64,000 nt of DNA from Usitatibacter rugosus (GCF_013003965.1 NZ_CP053069.1:1271419-1335418); one strand, 5' to 3'. Positions 52,197-62,730 are shown, counted from the stretch's first letter. Program-made: numbers and translations. The notes: generated from the letters alone by a model not told the origin.

Positions 52197-55100
52197 GCGA
52201 GCTTCTTCAGGAACTGGCGGACCTCGCCGGCGCGGGCCTTGAGGTCGTCGTGCTTCATGTCGATGCGCACGCGGTCCGGACCCGGAAGCTTGTACGTGCG
52301 GTCCGACTGCACGAGCTTGAGGACCTTGCGCGCATCGATCGGAGGCTCGGCCATGAACTGCACCACGATGCCGGAGGGGGCGGCGTCGATCTTGGTCACG
52401 CCGAGGGGAGCGCCCTGGACGCGCAGCCGATGCGCCTCGAGGAGCGTGCGGGTCGGATCCGGCAGCGGGCCGAAGCGGTCGACCAGCTCCTCGGTGAGGC
52501 GGCCGAGGTCCTCGTCGCTGTTGCAGTTGGCGAGACGCTTGTAGAGCACGAGGCGCTCGTGGACATCCGGGCAATACACCTCCGGGAGCAACGCGGGCGT
52601 GTGCAGGTTCACCTCGGTAGCCACGTTGAGCGGCTGCGAGAGGTCGGGCTCCTTGCCGGCCTTGAGCGACTTCACCGCGGTATCGAGCATCTCGGTGTAG
52701 AGCGCGAAGCCGACGTCGTGGATGCCGCCCGACTGCGAATCGCCCAGCACCTCGCCGGCCCCGCGGATCTCGAGGTCGTGCATCGCGAGGTAGAAGCCGG
52801 CGCCGAGGTCTTCCATCATCTGGATCGCCTCCAAGCGCTTCTTCGCGTTGGCGTTCAGCGCTTCCTCGGGCGGCGTGAGCAGGTAGGCATACGCCTGGTG
52901 GTGCGAGCGGCCGACGCGGCCCCGCAGCTGGTGGAGCTGCGCCAGGCCCATGCGATCGGCACGGTTGATGAGGATCGTGTTCGCCGTGGGCACGTCGATG
53001 CCGGTCTCGATGATGGTCGAGCACAGCAGCACGTTGCTGCGCTGGTGGTAGAAGTCGCGCATCACGCCTTCGAGGTCGCGCTCGCGCATCTGGCCGTGCG
53101 CCACCGAGATGCGCGCCTCGGGCAGCAACTCCTCGAGATCGGCCCTCGCATTCTCGATCGTCGAGACCTCGTTGTGCAGGTAATAGGCCTGGCCGCCGCG
53201 CTTCAGCTCCCGCAGCACCGCTTCGCGCACGATGCCCTTCGAGTAGCGGTTCACGAACGTCTTGATCGCCAGGCGGCGCTGGGGCGCGGTGGCGATCACG
53301 GAGAAATCGCGCAGCCCTTCCAGCGACATCGCGAGCGTGCGCGGGATGGGAGTGGCGGTGAGCGTCAGCACGTCGACCTCGGAGCGCAGCTTCTTCAGCT
53401 GCTCCTTCTGGCGCACGCCGAAGCGATGCTCCTCGTCGATGATCACGAGCCCCAGGTTCTTGAACACGACGTCGCTCTGGATCAGCTTGTGCGTGCCGAT
53501 CGCGATGTCGATGCCGCCGCTGGCAAGCCCCGCCACCGCCGCGTCGATCTCCTTCGCGTTGCGGAAGCGCGAGAGCTCGGCGATCTTCACCGGGAACTGC
53601 GAGAAGCGGTCGCTGAAGTTGCCGAAGTGCTGCTCGGCCAGGAGCGTCGTGGGCACGAGGATGGCAACCTGCTTTCCGGCAGCGACCGCGACGAACGCCG
53701 CGCGCATCGCGACCTCGGTCTTGCCGAAGCCCACGTCGCCGCACACGAGCCGGTCCATCGGCTTGCCGCTCGTCATGTCCTTCACCGTGGCCTCGATGGC
53801 CGCGGCCTGGTCGGGCGTCTCCTCGAACTCGAAGCCCGCCGAGAACGCCTCGAAGTCCTTCGCCGAGAGCGGGAAGGCATAGCCCTGGCGCGCAGCCCTC
53901 TTGGCGTAGAGGTCGAGCAGCTCCGCCGCCGTGTCACGCACCTGCTTCGCGGCGCGCCGCTTGGCCTTGTCCCACTGGCCGCTGCCGAGGCGATGCAGCG
54001 GCGCCTGGTCCGGTGCGGCGCCGGTGTAGCGGCTGATCACGTGCAACTGCGACACCGGCACGTAGAGCTTGTCGCCGCCTTCGTATTCGAGGTGCAGGAA
54101 CTCGGTAGGCCCTTCGCCGAGGTCCATCGTGACCAGGCCGTGATAGCGGCCGATGCCGTGCTGGCTGTGGACGACGGGGTCTCCCGCCTTCACCTCGGCG
54201 AGATCGCGCACCATCCCCTCGGCGCTCGAACGCGCGCGCGCATCGCGCCTTCGCGCCTGGCGCACCTGGCCGGGATAGAGCTCGGCCTCGGTGAGGATCG
54301 CGATGTTCTCCCCCGGAACCTGGAAGCCCGCGGCAACCGGGCCATAGGTGAGTGCGAGGGGGTGGGCGGAATGGCGGAAGCGGTCCCAGTCGTCGACCAG
54401 CGCCGGATGGAAATCGTGCTCGCCGAAGAACTGCGACAGCGTCTCGCGCCGGCCGGGGCCTTCGGCGACGATGAGCACGCGTCCGTCGAAACCATCCACG
54501 TAGGCTTTCAAGGCCCGCAGCGGTTCGACCGAGCGGCGGTCGACGTCGAGGCGCGGAAGACCTTGCTGCGCGGCCTCGTCGCCCAGCGCGGCCTTCACGT
54601 CGTAGCGATCGAACTCCGCGAGGCCCACGAAAAGGTCCTCGACCGGGAGGTAGAGCTCGCGCGGCTCGAGCAGGGGACGGTCCGCATCGCCGCGCAGGAG
54701 CTCGTAGCGCGACTTGAGATCCTTCCAGAAGGCCTCGCCCGCCTGCGACACCGGGCCGTGCAGCACGAAGGCCGTGTCGTCGGGGACGTAGTCGAAGATC
54801 GTCGCGGTCGCCTCGAAGAAGAGCGGCAGGTAGCCTTCCACGCCGGCGGGTGCCAGGCCGCTCGAGACATCCTTGTAGATGCGCGATCGCGTCGGGTCGC
54901 GCTCGAAGCGCTCGCGGAACGCGTCACGGAATTTCGCGCGGCCGGTCTCGTCGAGCGGGAACTCGCGCGCGGGCAGCATGCGGATCGAAGGCACCGGGTA
55001 GATCGATCGCTGCGTGTCCACATCGAAAGTGCGGATGGTCTCGATCTCGTCGCCGAGGAGGTCGATGCGGTAAGGAATCGCGCTGCCCGCGGGGAAGAGG

Positions 55101-55573
55101 TCGATCAACCCGCCGCGGATGCAGAACTCTCCCGGGGACATCACCTGCTGCACGTGCGCGTAGCCGGCGGTGACGAGCTGGTCGCGCAGCGCGTTGAGGT
55201 CGAGCTTCTCCTTCTGCTTCAGGTCGAAGGTGCGGCCCGCGAGGTAGGCCTTGGGCGCCAGGCGCTGCAGCGCGGTGGTCACCGGCGCGATGGCTACGTC
55301 GAACGCCCCTGCGGCCAGTTGCCAAAGCGTCGCAAGGCGCTCGGAGACGAGATCGGGGTGCGGCGAGAACTGGTCGTAGGGAAGGATCTCCCAGTCCGGC
55401 AGGCGGTGCACGCGCAGGTGGGGATCGAACCACGCGATCTCCGCGCGCAGGCGCTCGGCGTCGAGGGCGGAGGCGGCGAGGACCAGCAGCGGACGGCGTT
55501 CACGCGCGAGACGCGCGAGGTGGAGCGCGTCAGAGCTTCCCGTGGCGGCGACGGGAGGGTGTTGCGCCGTCAA
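52193..55573 (-). CDS. mfd: Transcription-repair coupling factor Mfd
   Basis: 1126 residues from TTG 55573, which overlaps the fumarase stop (TTGA). The UvrB-like N-terminal modules lead to the RNA-polymerase-binding domain (VHSQHGIGRYHGLVTMDLG). The translocase has Walker A CGDVGFGKTEVAMRAAF, the DEEH box IIDEEHRFGVRQKEQL and motif VI GRVGRSHHQAYAYLL. The C-terminal TRCF domain begins around DVHERLVLYKRLANC. Removes stalled RNA polymerase and recruits UvrA. Upstream in-frame codons lie inside the fumarase gene. Confidence 0.96.
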   Translation of the reverse strand: MTAQHPPVAATGSSDALHLARLARERRPLLVLAASALDAERLRAEIAWFDPHLRVHRLPDWEILPYDQFSPHPDLVSERLATLWQLAAGAFDVAIAPVTTALQRLAPKAYLAGRTFDLKQKEKLDLNALRDQLVTAGYAHVQQVMSPGEFCIRGGLIDLFPAGSAIPYRIDLLGDEIETIRTFDVDTQRSIYPVPSIRMLPAREFPLDETGRAKFRDAFRERFERDPTRSRIYKDVSSGLAPAGVEGYLPLFFEATATIFDYVPDDTAFVLHGPVSQAGEAFWKDLKSRYELLRGDADRPLLEPRELYLPVEDLFVGLAEFDRYDVKAALGDEAAQQGLPRLDVDRRSVEPLRALKAYVDGFDGRVLIVAEGPGRRETLSQFFGEHDFHPALVDDWDRFRHSAHPLALTYGPVAAGFQVPGENIAILTEAELYPGQVRQARRRDARARSSAEGMVRDLAEVKAGDPVVHSQHGIGRYHGLVTMDLGEGPTEFLHLEYEGGDKLYVPVSQLHVISRYTGAAPDQAPLHRLGSGQWDKAKRRAAKQVRDTAAELLDLYAKRAARQGYAFPLSAKDFEAFSAGFEFEETPDQAAAIEATVKDMTSGKPMDRLVCGDVGFGKTEVAMRAAFVAVAAGKQVAILVPTTLLAEQHFGNFSDRFSQFPVKIAELSRFRNAKEIDAAVAGLASGGIDIAIGTHKLIQSDVVFKNLGLVIIDEEHRFGVRQKEQLKKLRSEVDVLTLTATPIPRTLAMSLEGLRDFSVIATAPQRRLAIKTFVNRYSKGIVREAVLRELKRGGQAYYLHNEVSTIENARADLEELLPEARISVAHGQMRERDLEGVMRDFYHQRSNVLLCSTIIETGIDVPTANTILINRADRMGLAQLHQLRGRVGRSHHQAYAYLLTPPEEALNANAKKRLEAIQMMEDLGAGFYLAMHDLEIRGAGEVLGDSQSGGIHDVGFALYTEMLDTAVKSLKAGKEPDLSQPLNVATEVNLHTPALLPEVYCPDVHERLVLYKRLANCNSDEDLGRLTEELVDRFGPLPDPTRTLLEAHRLRVQGAPLGVTKIDAAPSGIVVQFMAEPPIDARKVLKLVQSDRTYKLPGPDRVRIDMKHDDLKARAGEVRQFLKKLA

Positions 55574-57084
55574 ACCACCGCGACGGGGATCTTGCCGATC
55601 TTGGCTCTCCACTCCGCCGGCCCGCTCTTGTGTACCGCGTTGCCGGTGGAATCCACGGCCACCGTGACCGGCATGTCCTTCACCTCGAACTCGCGGATGG
55701 CTTCCATGCCGAGGTCCTCGAACGCGATGAGCTTCGAGCCCTTGATGGCCTTGGAGACGAGGTACGCCGCGCCGCCGACGGCAATGCAATACACCGCGCC
55801 GTGCTTCTTGATCGACGCGGTGGCCGCTTCCTTGCGCTCGCTCTTGCCCACCATGCCGATGAGACCGGTCTGCGCCAGCATCGGTTCAACGAACTTGTCC
55901 ATGCGCGAGCTGGTCGTGGGGCCCGCGGGGCCGACCACCTCGTCGCGAACCGCATCGACGGGGCCCACGTAATAGATGAACCGGTTGGTGAAGTCGACGG
56001 GCATCTTCTCGCCCTTGTCGAGCATCTCGACCAGCCGCTTGTGCGCCGCGTCGCGGCCGGTGAGCAGCTTGCCGTTCAGCAGCAGGCGGTCGCCGGCCTT
56101 CCACGTGGCGATCTCGGCCTTGTCCAGGGTGTCGAGGTTCACGCGCTTGCTCTTCGACGTGTCGAACGCGAGCTTCGGCCACGCGTCGAGCGAGGGGGGC
56201 TCCAACTTGGCGGGGCCCGAGCCATCGAGCACGAAGTGCACGTGGCGCGTGGCGGCGCAGTTGGGCAGGAGCGCCACGGGCTTCGACGCGGCGTGCGTCG
56301 GGTAGTCCGTGACCTTCACGTCGAGCACGGTGGTCAGGCCGCCCAGGCCCTGGGCGCCGATGCCGAGCGCGTTCACCTTCTCGTAGAGCTCGAGGCGCAG
56401 CTCTTCGCTGCGCGTCTTCGGTCCGCGAGCCTTCAGCTCATGGATGTTGAGCGGCTCCATCATCGCCCACTTGGCCATCAGCATCGCCTTCTCAGGCGAG
56501 CCGCCGATGCCGAGCGAGAGCATGCCGGGCGGGCACCAGTCCGCGCCCATCGTCGGCACCTGCTGCAGCACCCAGTCGACGATGTTGTCGGAGGGCAGCA
56601 GCATCGCGAACTTCGACTTGTTCTCCGAGCCGCCGCCCTTCGCGGCGACGACCACGTCGACCGTGTTGCCCGGGACGAGCTCGACGTGCGTGACCGACGG
56701 CGTGTTGTCGCCCGTGCTCTTCCGCTTGCCGTCCGGATCCGCGAGCATCGAGGCGCGCAGCGGGTTGTCCTTGTCGGTGTAGGCGCGGCGAACGCCTTCG
56801 TCCACCAGCTCCTGCAGCGATTTCTTCGTGTCCCAGCGGACATCCATGCCGACCTTGATGAAAGCGATCGCGATGCCCGTGTCCTGGCACATCGGGCGCC
56901 GGCCCTCCGCTGCCATGCGCGAGTTGATGAGGATCTGCGCCATCGCATCCTTCGCGGCGGGAGACTCCTCGCGCTCGTAGGCCTCCACGAGCGGCAAGAT
57001 GTAATCCATCGGGTGATAGCAGCTGATGAACTGGAAGCCGTCGGCGACGGACTGGATGAAGTCTTCTTCGCGGATCGTGGTCAT
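55570..57084 (-). CDS. Fumarate hydratase, class I (Fe-S)
   Basis: 504 residues, single-chain type like E. coli FumA/FumB. Cluster-binding cysteines are likely in PMCQDTGIAIAF and in the PNCAATRHVHF and GADWCPPGMLSLGIGG segments. The C-terminal domain (VGPAGPTTSSRMDKFVEPML) matches the beta region of two-chain enzymes. Hydrates fumarate to malate in the citric acid cycle; oxygen-sensitive cluster. First gene of the fumarase-mfd-serB run. Confidence 0.93.
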   Translation of the reverse strand: MTTIREEDFIQSVADGFQFISCYHPMDYILPLVEAYEREESPAAKDAMAQILINSRMAAEGRRPMCQDTGIAIAFIKVGMDVRWDTKKSLQELVDEGVRRAYTDKDNPLRASMLADPDGKRKSTGDNTPSVTHVELVPGNTVDVVVAAKGGGSENKSKFAMLLPSDNIVDWVLQQVPTMGADWCPPGMLSLGIGGSPEKAMLMAKWAMMEPLNIHELKARGPKTRSEELRLELYEKVNALGIGAQGLGGLTTVLDVKVTDYPTHAASKPVALLPNCAATRHVHFVLDGSGPAKLEPPSLDAWPKLAFDTSKSKRVNLDTLDKAEIATWKAGDRLLLNGKLLTGRDAAHKRLVEMLDKGEKMPVDFTNRFIYYVGPVDAVRDEVVGPAGPTTSSRMDKFVEPMLAQTGLIGMVGKSERKEAATASIKKHGAVYCIAVGGAAYLVSKAIKGSKLIAFEDLGMEAIREFEVKDMPVTVAVDSTGNAVHKSGPAEWRAKIGKIPVAVV

Positions 57085-57093
57085 GGCGGGCCT

Positions 57094-57702
57094 CTAATGC
57101 TTGGCTGGCTTGTCGGGGGAGGGACCGTGCGGCATCAGGCGGTCGGATGCGGCGATCGCCAGCGCCGAGAACAGGAAGACGAGGTGGATGCCGACCTGGG
57201 CGATGATCACGCGGTCGGGATAGTGCGCGGCGTTGATGAACGTCTTCAGCAGGTGGATCGACGAGATGCCGATGATGGCCGTCGCGAGCTTCACCTTCAG
57301 CACCGAGGCGTTCACCGACGAGAGCCACTCCGGCTGGTCCGGATGGTTCTGCAGACCCATGCGCGAGACGAAGGTCTCGTAGCCGCCGACGATCACCATG
57401 ATGAGCAGGTTGGAGATCATCACCACGTCGATCAGGCCCAGCACCACGAGCATCAGCACCGTCTCGTTGGGCTTGGCGGCGCGCTGGCCGCCTTCCACCG
57501 TGACCGCATCGAGCACGTGGGTGAGCGAGTCGGCGTTGCCGAAGGTCGCCATCACGAGGTGGAAGAGCTCCTGCCAGAAGACCCAGACGTAGATCCCCTG
57601 GGCGACGATCAGGCCGAGATAGAGCGGCAGCTGCAGCCACCGGCTCATGAAGATCAGGTTGGGGAGGGGCTTCAGGGGCTGGAAGGGCTTTTGTTCGTTC
57701 AT
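57094..57702 (-). CDS. UPF0114/TIGR00645 (YqhA-like) membrane protein
   Basis: 202 residues with three to four hydrophobic helices (WLQLPLYLGLIVAQGIYVWVF at the start, LMLVVLGLIDVVMISNLLIM, and GIHLVFLFSALAIAASD near the end). The RWLQLPLY start and the DVVMISNL segment are family features. Function unknown. It precedes the fumarase gene by 9 nt and is probably cotranscribed. Confidence 0.88.
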   Translation of the reverse strand: MNEQKPFQPLKPLPNLIFMSRWLQLPLYLGLIVAQGIYVWVFWQELFHLVMATFGNADSLTHVLDAVTVEGGQRAAKPNETVLMLVVLGLIDVVMISNLLIMVIVGGYETFVSRMGLQNHPDQPEWLSSVNASVLKVKLATAIIGISSIHLLKTFINAAHYPDRVIIAQVGIHLVFLFSALAIAASDRLMPHGPSPDKPAKH

Positions 57703-57769
57703 TGTGTGCGCCAAAAAATGGAAAACACCCGGAAGCGTCATGTTCCGGGCGTGAGGTTGCGGCGGGATG

Positions 57770-59428
57770 TCAGGCGGAGGAGCGCGAAACGGCGATCGAA
57801 GGCGTGATTTCCCGACGCAGAATCTTACCATTGCGGGTGCGGGGAAAATCCCGGGCGAGATAGACCGCCTTGGGTGCCTTGTACGCGGCGAGATGCTCGC
57901 GGCCATAGGCGAGCAGCGCTTCCGGCGCGACCTTCGCTCCGGGGTGGGGAATCACGTACGCGACCACGAGGAGCTTGTCGGCTCCGGCCTGCTCGCCGAC
58001 ACAGGCGCAATCCGCGACATCCGGGTGGCCCTTCAGGACGCGCTCGACCTCGTACGGAGAGACGCGATAGCCGAAGCTCTTGATGATGTCGTCGCGCCGG
58101 CCGAGGAACCACAGGTAGCCGTCCTCGTCGTGGCGTGCGTAGTCGCCGGTGAGGAACCAGCCGGCGCGGCGCGACTGCGCCGTCTCCTCCGGCCGGTTCC
58201 AGTAGCCGATGAACAGGCCCGGATCTGTGTCCGGGACGCAGATCATCCCCTCTTCCCCCTCCTTCACCCGCTTCATCGTCGCCGGATCGAGCAACGCGAT
58301 GTCGTGCCCCGGCTGCGCGAAGCCCGCGCTGCCCGGACGGATCGGCCGCTGCTTGCCCTGCGACAAGTAGTAGCTGAACTCGCTCATGCCCACGGCCTCG
58401 TAGATGTCGAGGCCGAAGCGCGCCTTCCACTGGCCGAAGACCTCGTCGGACAGGTGCTCGCCGGCGCTCATGCAATGGCGAAGCGTCGGCACGTCGGCTT
58501 TCCCGAACTCGGTCTTCTGCAGGATCTGGCGGTAGATCGTCGGCACGCCGATGAAGATGGTGGCGCCGTGCTTCGCGATGAGGCGCGGCCACGTGGCGGC
58601 GTCGTTGCGGCCCTCGTGGGCGATGACGGTCTTGCCGCGGTAGAGCGGATCCATCAGCGCGGAGCCGAGGACGTAGGTCCAGTTGAACTTGCCCGAATGG
58701 ACGATCCTGTCGACAGGGGCGCCCTCGCCGTCGCCCGCGAAAGGGAACCAATACGTCGATGCCGGCGAGCGGCCGATGAGCGACCGGTGCGCGTGGAGCA
58801 CGCCCTTCGGAAATCCCGTCGTGCCCGAGGTGTAGACGAGGTAGGCGGGATCGTCGGCGCGCGTGGGCTCGGACGGCTCCCAGCTTTCGATGCGCTCCAG
58901 CGCCGGGTCGAGATCCACCGATTCGATGCCGGCCACGTGCGTGACCGCGCCGGCACCCGAGAGCAGGGCGAAGCGAAGGCCCGAGCCGGCGAGCCGCGGT
59001 CCCAGCGTTTGCCAGGCCGCCTTGTCGACGACGATCGCCGCGGCGCCCGAATCGCGCGCGAGGAAGAGCACCTCGTCGGCCGTGAGCAGCGTCGAGGTCG
59101 GCACCGCGATCGCGGCGCGCTTCAGGCTGCCGAGGAAGGCGGTGGGATAGTCGATCGCGTTGGGCAGCCGGATCAGCACGCGCTCGCCCGCGCCCACGCA
59201 GAGGTGGCGAAGCAGCTGCGCGAAACGGCTGGTGCGCTCGGCGAGCTCCGCATACGTGATCGTGCTCGTGCCGAGCGCGTCGTCCTCGACGATCATCGCG
59301 GCGCGACCGGCCGCGGGCGTTTCGAGGTGAGCATCGGTACAGGCAACGCCGATGTTGAGGAATTCCGGCACCTGCCACTTCCACGGCGGGAAGGGCGCGG
59401 GCCGCGCGGTTTCGCGAACGGCGTTCAA
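57770..59428 (-). CDS. AMP-forming acyl-CoA synthetase, benzoate-CoA ligase-like
   Basis: 552 residues from TTG 59428, overlapping the stop of the upstream aldolase gene (TTGA). AMP-binding signature YTSGTTGFPKG (near residue 186), IRLPNAIDYP, the hinge FLGRRDDIIKSFGYRVSP and the catalytic lysine in RTRNGKILRRE. It joins CoA to a carboxylic acid; the acid is unknown (aromatic or short acyl). Tight coupling to a citrate-lyase-type gene suggests a shared acyl-CoA pathway. Confidence 0.85.
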   Translation of the reverse strand: MNAVRETARPAPFPPWKWQVPEFLNIGVACTDAHLETPAAGRAAMIVEDDALGTSTITYAELAERTSRFAQLLRHLCVGAGERVLIRLPNAIDYPTAFLGSLKRAAIAVPTSTLLTADEVLFLARDSGAAAIVVDKAAWQTLGPRLAGSGLRFALLSGAGAVTHVAGIESVDLDPALERIESWEPSEPTRADDPAYLVYTSGTTGFPKGVLHAHRSLIGRSPASTYWFPFAGDGEGAPVDRIVHSGKFNWTYVLGSALMDPLYRGKTVIAHEGRNDAATWPRLIAKHGATIFIGVPTIYRQILQKTEFGKADVPTLRHCMSAGEHLSDEVFGQWKARFGLDIYEAVGMSEFSYYLSQGKQRPIRPGSAGFAQPGHDIALLDPATMKRVKEGEEGMICVPDTDPGLFIGYWNRPEETAQSRRAGWFLTGDYARHDEDGYLWFLGRRDDIIKSFGYRVSPYEVERVLKGHPDVADCACVGEQAGADKLLVVAYVIPHPGAKVAPEALLAYGREHLAAYKAPKAVYLARDFPRTRNGKILRREITPSIAVSRSSA

Positions 59429-60561
59429 AGGATGACCCCGTACGGCCAGTTCTCGCGTACGACCTGCGCGGGGAGGCGCTTCAGCACATCGATGGCGAAG
59501 GCGGTGTCCGCATCCGAGAGCGCGTGCAAGGCGTGGGCGCGCAGCAGCGTCTGCAGCGCCTTGCCGAACATCGGCGGGTCGAGCATCTCGCCGTTGAACT
59601 TGATGGCCCCGCCCAGCAGCGCGTCGGCCTCGATGGCCGCGGCGAGGATCGCCATCTTGGTCTTGATCTCGGAGGGCGAAGGCGTGAACGCGACCTTGCA
59701 CGGGTGGATGTGCGAGGGATGGATCACCTGCTTGCCGGAAAGGCCCATCGAGGCCTCGGCGAGCGCGTGGTTGTAGACGACGCGCGACTCCTCGTCGCCG
59801 TGGAGGTCCAGCCAGCGGCGGACGTCGTCGGATTCCACGCAGGCCTCGGGCATCGTCGACTGCCCGATCAGCGTCTCGACCGCGCCGATCACGCCCTTGC
59901 CCGCGATGCGCGCCTCGAAGAGGATGTCGTGCAGGTAGAACTTGAGCTCCTCGATCCAGTTCCTCGGCGTGATGTGGATGCCCATCGCCTTGGAGAAATC
60001 GTGGATGCCGAAGACGACGTGCTTCACCGTCGGGTACTGCATGAGGTCGGGCGCGATCTTGAGCGACTTCGGATGCTCGATGATCGGCTGGATGGTGATG
60101 TTTCCGTTCAGGCCCACGAGCACGGCGGAAAGGTCGCGAATCTCCGGCGAGCCGTAGGCCTCGCCCGCCTTCGCCAGCATGACCACGTCGAAGCAACCGG
60201 CGAGGTCGCGGATCATCTGCAGGTCCTTCTCGTACTCCTCCGTGCGGAACGGGTTGATGCGGACCGCGATCTGCACCTGCTTCTTCCGCGCGAGGCCCGG
60301 GAGCTCCCGGCGCAGCAGCTCGCGGCTCATCTCCTTCTGCCGGCACCCGTCCTCGAGGTCGAACAGCAGCGTGTGGGCGGTGGTGTGGCACGCGTGCTTC
60401 TTGAAGCGCTGGGCCGCCTGGTCCAGGTCCTCGTAGATGCCGAGGGAGGGCGCGTACTTCACCGGTGGGTAGTAGATCTGGATGCCGGGCCAGTAGTCGC
60501 CCAGGAGGGCGGCGCTTTCGCGGTCGGGCGTGAGGCGGGAGGTGGCGAGGGGGGCGTTCAT
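59425..60561 (-). CDS. HpcH/HpaI aldolase / citrate lyase beta family protein
   Basis: 378 residues from ATG 60561. The (beta/alpha)8-barrel features include AHTLLFDLEDGCRQKEMS (metal-binding acidic residues), AVRINPFRTEE with the catalytic arginine, and KQVIHPSHIHP near the C-terminus. It resembles malyl-CoA-type lyases or CitE-like proteins. The substrate is not determined. First gene of the pair with the acyl-CoA synthetase; divergent from acs. Confidence 0.82.
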   Translation of the reverse strand: MNAPLATSRLTPDRESAALLGDYWPGIQIYYPPVKYAPSLGIYEDLDQAAQRFKKHACHTTAHTLLFDLEDGCRQKEMSRELLRRELPGLARKKQVQIAVRINPFRTEEYEKDLQMIRDLAGCFDVVMLAKAGEAYGSPEIRDLSAVLVGLNGNITIQPIIEHPKSLKIAPDLMQYPTVKHVVFGIHDFSKAMGIHITPRNWIEELKFYLHDILFEARIAGKGVIGAVETLIGQSTMPEACVESDDVRRWLDLHGDEESRVVYNHALAEASMGLSGKQVIHPSHIHPCKVAFTPSPSEIKTKMAILAAAIEADALLGGAIKFNGEMLDPPMFGKALQTLLRAHALHALSDADTAFAIDVLKRLPAQVVRENWPYGVIL

Positions 60562-60623
60562 GGCGGTTCCGGTCGGGGGACGCGACGCCAAGCTAGCACC
60601 CCGTGTTGCGCTGCGTCAATAGG

Positions 60624-60635
60624 TCTTATATAAGA
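60624..60635. promoter_or_regulatory. Perfect 12-bp palindrome TCTTATATAAGA in the acs control region
   Basis: The only strongly A+T-rich palindrome in the 198-nt divergent gap between the aldolase and acs genes. It looks like an operator for a dimeric regulator. I believe similar motifs occur before central carbon genes in other betaproteobacteria, but I cannot name the regulator with confidence. Confidence 0.6.
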
Positions 60636-60700
60636 TATGGGACTTGGGGCCAAACCCCGGGTTTTCCCTCGGTGACTGGGGCGCAACCACCGGGGCCCTG

Positions 60701-60709
60701 TGCTATAAA
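60701..60709 (+). promoter_or_regulatory. Extended -10 promoter for acs
   Basis: TGCTATAAA carries an extended -10 (TG then TATAAA at 60704-60709), 50 nt before the acs ATG. The -35 region is weak, which fits a promoter relying on an activator. GAGGAGA is the ribosome site. Confidence 0.55.
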
Positions 60710-60759
60710 TCGGACAAAACACGTCGTCCTTTCCGAACGACTCCCCGAGGAGAAGATTC

Positions 60760-62730
60760 ATGTCGTCGACCATCGAGTCGGTCCTGCAGGAAACCCGCGC
60801 CTTTCCGCCGCCCGAAGCCTTCGTGAAGCAGGCCAACATCTCGGGCATGGCCGCCTACGAGGCGATGTGCAACGAGGCCGAGCGCGATTTCGAGGGCTTC
60901 TGGGCCAGGCTCGCGCGCGAGAACCTGCTCTGGCACAAGCCGTTCACCAGGATCCTGGACGAGTCGAATGCCCCGTTCTTCAAGTGGTTCGAAGACGGCG
61001 AGCTGAACGCCTCCTACAACTGCCTCGACCGGCACCTGAAGACGCAGCCCGACAAGATCGCGATCGTCTTCGAGGCGGACGACGGCAAGGTGACCCACGT
61101 CACCTACCGCCAGCTCTACGAGAAGGTCTGCCAGTTCGCCAACGGCCTGAAGAAGCGCGGCATCGCGAAGGGTGATCGGGTCCTCATCTACATGCCGATG
61201 TCCGTGGAGGCGATCGTCGCCATGCAGGCCTGCGCGCGCATCGGGGCCACCCATTCCGTCGTGTTCGGGGGCTTCTCCGCGAAGAGCGTGCAGGAGCGCA
61301 TCGTGGATGCGGGCGCGGTCGCGGTGATCACGGCCGACGGCCAGTTCCGCGGCGGCAAGGAGATCCCGCTCAAGCCCGCCATCGACGAGGCGCTCGCCAT
61401 GGGCGGCTGCGAGGCGATCAAGAGCGTGGTCGTCTACAAGCGCACCGGCACCAGCATTCCCATGACCGCGCCGCGCGACGCCTGGTGGAGCGACGTGGTC
61501 GCCGGCCAGCCCACGGACTGCGAGCCCACCTGGGTCGGCGCCGAGCACCCGCTCTTCATCCTCTATACCTCCGGCTCGACCGGCAAGCCCAAGGGCGTGC
61601 AGCACTCGACGGGCGGCTACCTGCTGCACGCGATGATCACGATGAAGTGGGTCTTTGACATCAAGCCCAAGGACATCTTCTGGTGCACGGCCGACGTGGG
61701 CTGGGTCACGGGCCACACCTACATCGCCTACGGCCCGCTCGCGGTCGGCACCACCCAGGTGGTGTTCGAGGGCGTGCCGACGTATCCGGATGCCGGGCGC
61801 TTCTGGAAGATGATCCAGGACCACAAGGTCAACATCTTCTACACGGCGCCCACGGCCATCCGTTCGCTGATCAAGGCGGGGGGCGACCTTCCGAAGAACT
61901 ACGACCTGAAGAGCCTTCGCATCCTCGGTTCCGTGGGCGAGCCGATCAACCCCGAGGCGTGGCGCTGGTACTACGAGACGGTGGGAGGCAGCCGCTGCCC
62001 GATCGTCGACACGTGGTGGCAGACCGAGACCGGCGGCCACATGATCACGCCGCTGCCGGGCGTGCATGCGCTGAAGCCCGGCTCCTGCCAGGCGCCGCTG
62101 CCGGGCGTGATCGCCGACATCGTCGACGAGACCGGCCACTCGGTGGGCAACGGCAAGGGCGGGATCCTCGTGATCAAGAAGCCCTGGCCCTCGATGATCC
62201 GCACCATCTGGGGCGACCCGGAGCGCTTCAAGAAGAGCTATTTCCCCGAGGACTTCCAGGGCAAGTACTACCTCGCGGGCGACGGCGCCACCAAGGACGA
62301 GAAGGGCAACATCACCATCATGGGCCGCATCGACGACGTGCTGAACGTCTCGGGGCATCGCCTGGGCACGATGGAGATCGAGTCGGCGCTGGTCTCCAAC
62401 TCGAAGCTCGTGGCCGAGGCCGCGGTGGTAGGCCGCCCCGATGACCTTACCGGGGAAGCGGTGGTCGCATTCGTCGTGACCAAGGGTCCGCGCCCGAGCG
62501 GCGAGGAAGCCAAGGCGATGGCCAACGAGCTCCGCGCCTGGGTTGCGAAGGAGATCGGGTCGATCGCCAAGCCGAAGGACATCCGCTTCGGCGACAACCT
62601 GCCCAAGACGCGCTCCGGCAAGATCATGCGCCGGCTGCTGCGCTCGATCGCGAAGGGCGAGGCGATCACGCAGGACGTCTCGACGCTGGAGAACCCGGCC
62701 ATCCTCGACCAGCTGAAGCAGAACCTGTAG
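60760..62730 (+). CDS. acs: Acetyl-CoA synthetase
   Basis: 656 residues, normal length. The phosphate-binding loop [11 protein letters not shown] lies near residue 270. [36 protein letters not shown] and the acetylation-controlled lysine in [12 protein letters not shown] complete the family set. It activates acetate to acetyl-CoA. The neighbouring CrbS-like gene encodes the type of sensor known to control acs in other proteobacteria. Confidence 0.97.
   Translation: MSSTIESVLQETRAFPPPEAFVKQANISGMAAYEAMCNEAERDFEGFWARLARENLLWHKPFTRILDESNAPFFKWFEDGELNASYNCLDRHLKTQPDKIAIVFEADDGKVTHVTYRQLYEKVCQFANGLKKRGIAKGDRVLIYMPMSVEAIVAMQACARIGATHSVVFGGFSAKSVQERIVDAGAVAVITADGQFRGGKEIPLKPAIDEALAMGGCEAIKSVVVYKRTGTSIPMTAPRDAWWSDVVAGQPTDCEPTWVGAEHPLFILYTSGSTGKPKGVQHSTGGYLLHAMITMKWVFDIKPKDIFWCTADVGWVTGHTYIAYGPLAVGTTQVVFEGVPTYPDAGRFWKMIQDHKVNIFYTAPTAIRSLIKAGGDLPKNYDLKSLRILGSVGEPINPEAWRWYYETVGGSRCPIVDTWWQTETGGHMITPLPGVHALKPGSCQAPLPGVIADIVDETGHSVGNGKGGILVIKKPWPSMIRTIWGDPERFKKSYFPEDFQGKYYLAGDGATKDEKGNITIMGRIDDVLNVSGHRLGTMEIESALVSNSKLVAEAAVVGRPDDLTGEAVVAFVVTKGPRPSGEEAKAMANELRAWVAKEIGSIAKPKDIRFGDNLPKTRSGKIMRRLLRSIAKGEAITQDVSTLENPAILDQLKQNL

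Noticed and set aside
52250-55972. Very long open frame on the plus strand (about 1240 codons)
   Set aside because: It is antisense to mfd and fumarase. High G+C third positions remove stops; the translation is Arg/Leu/Ala-rich with no domains.
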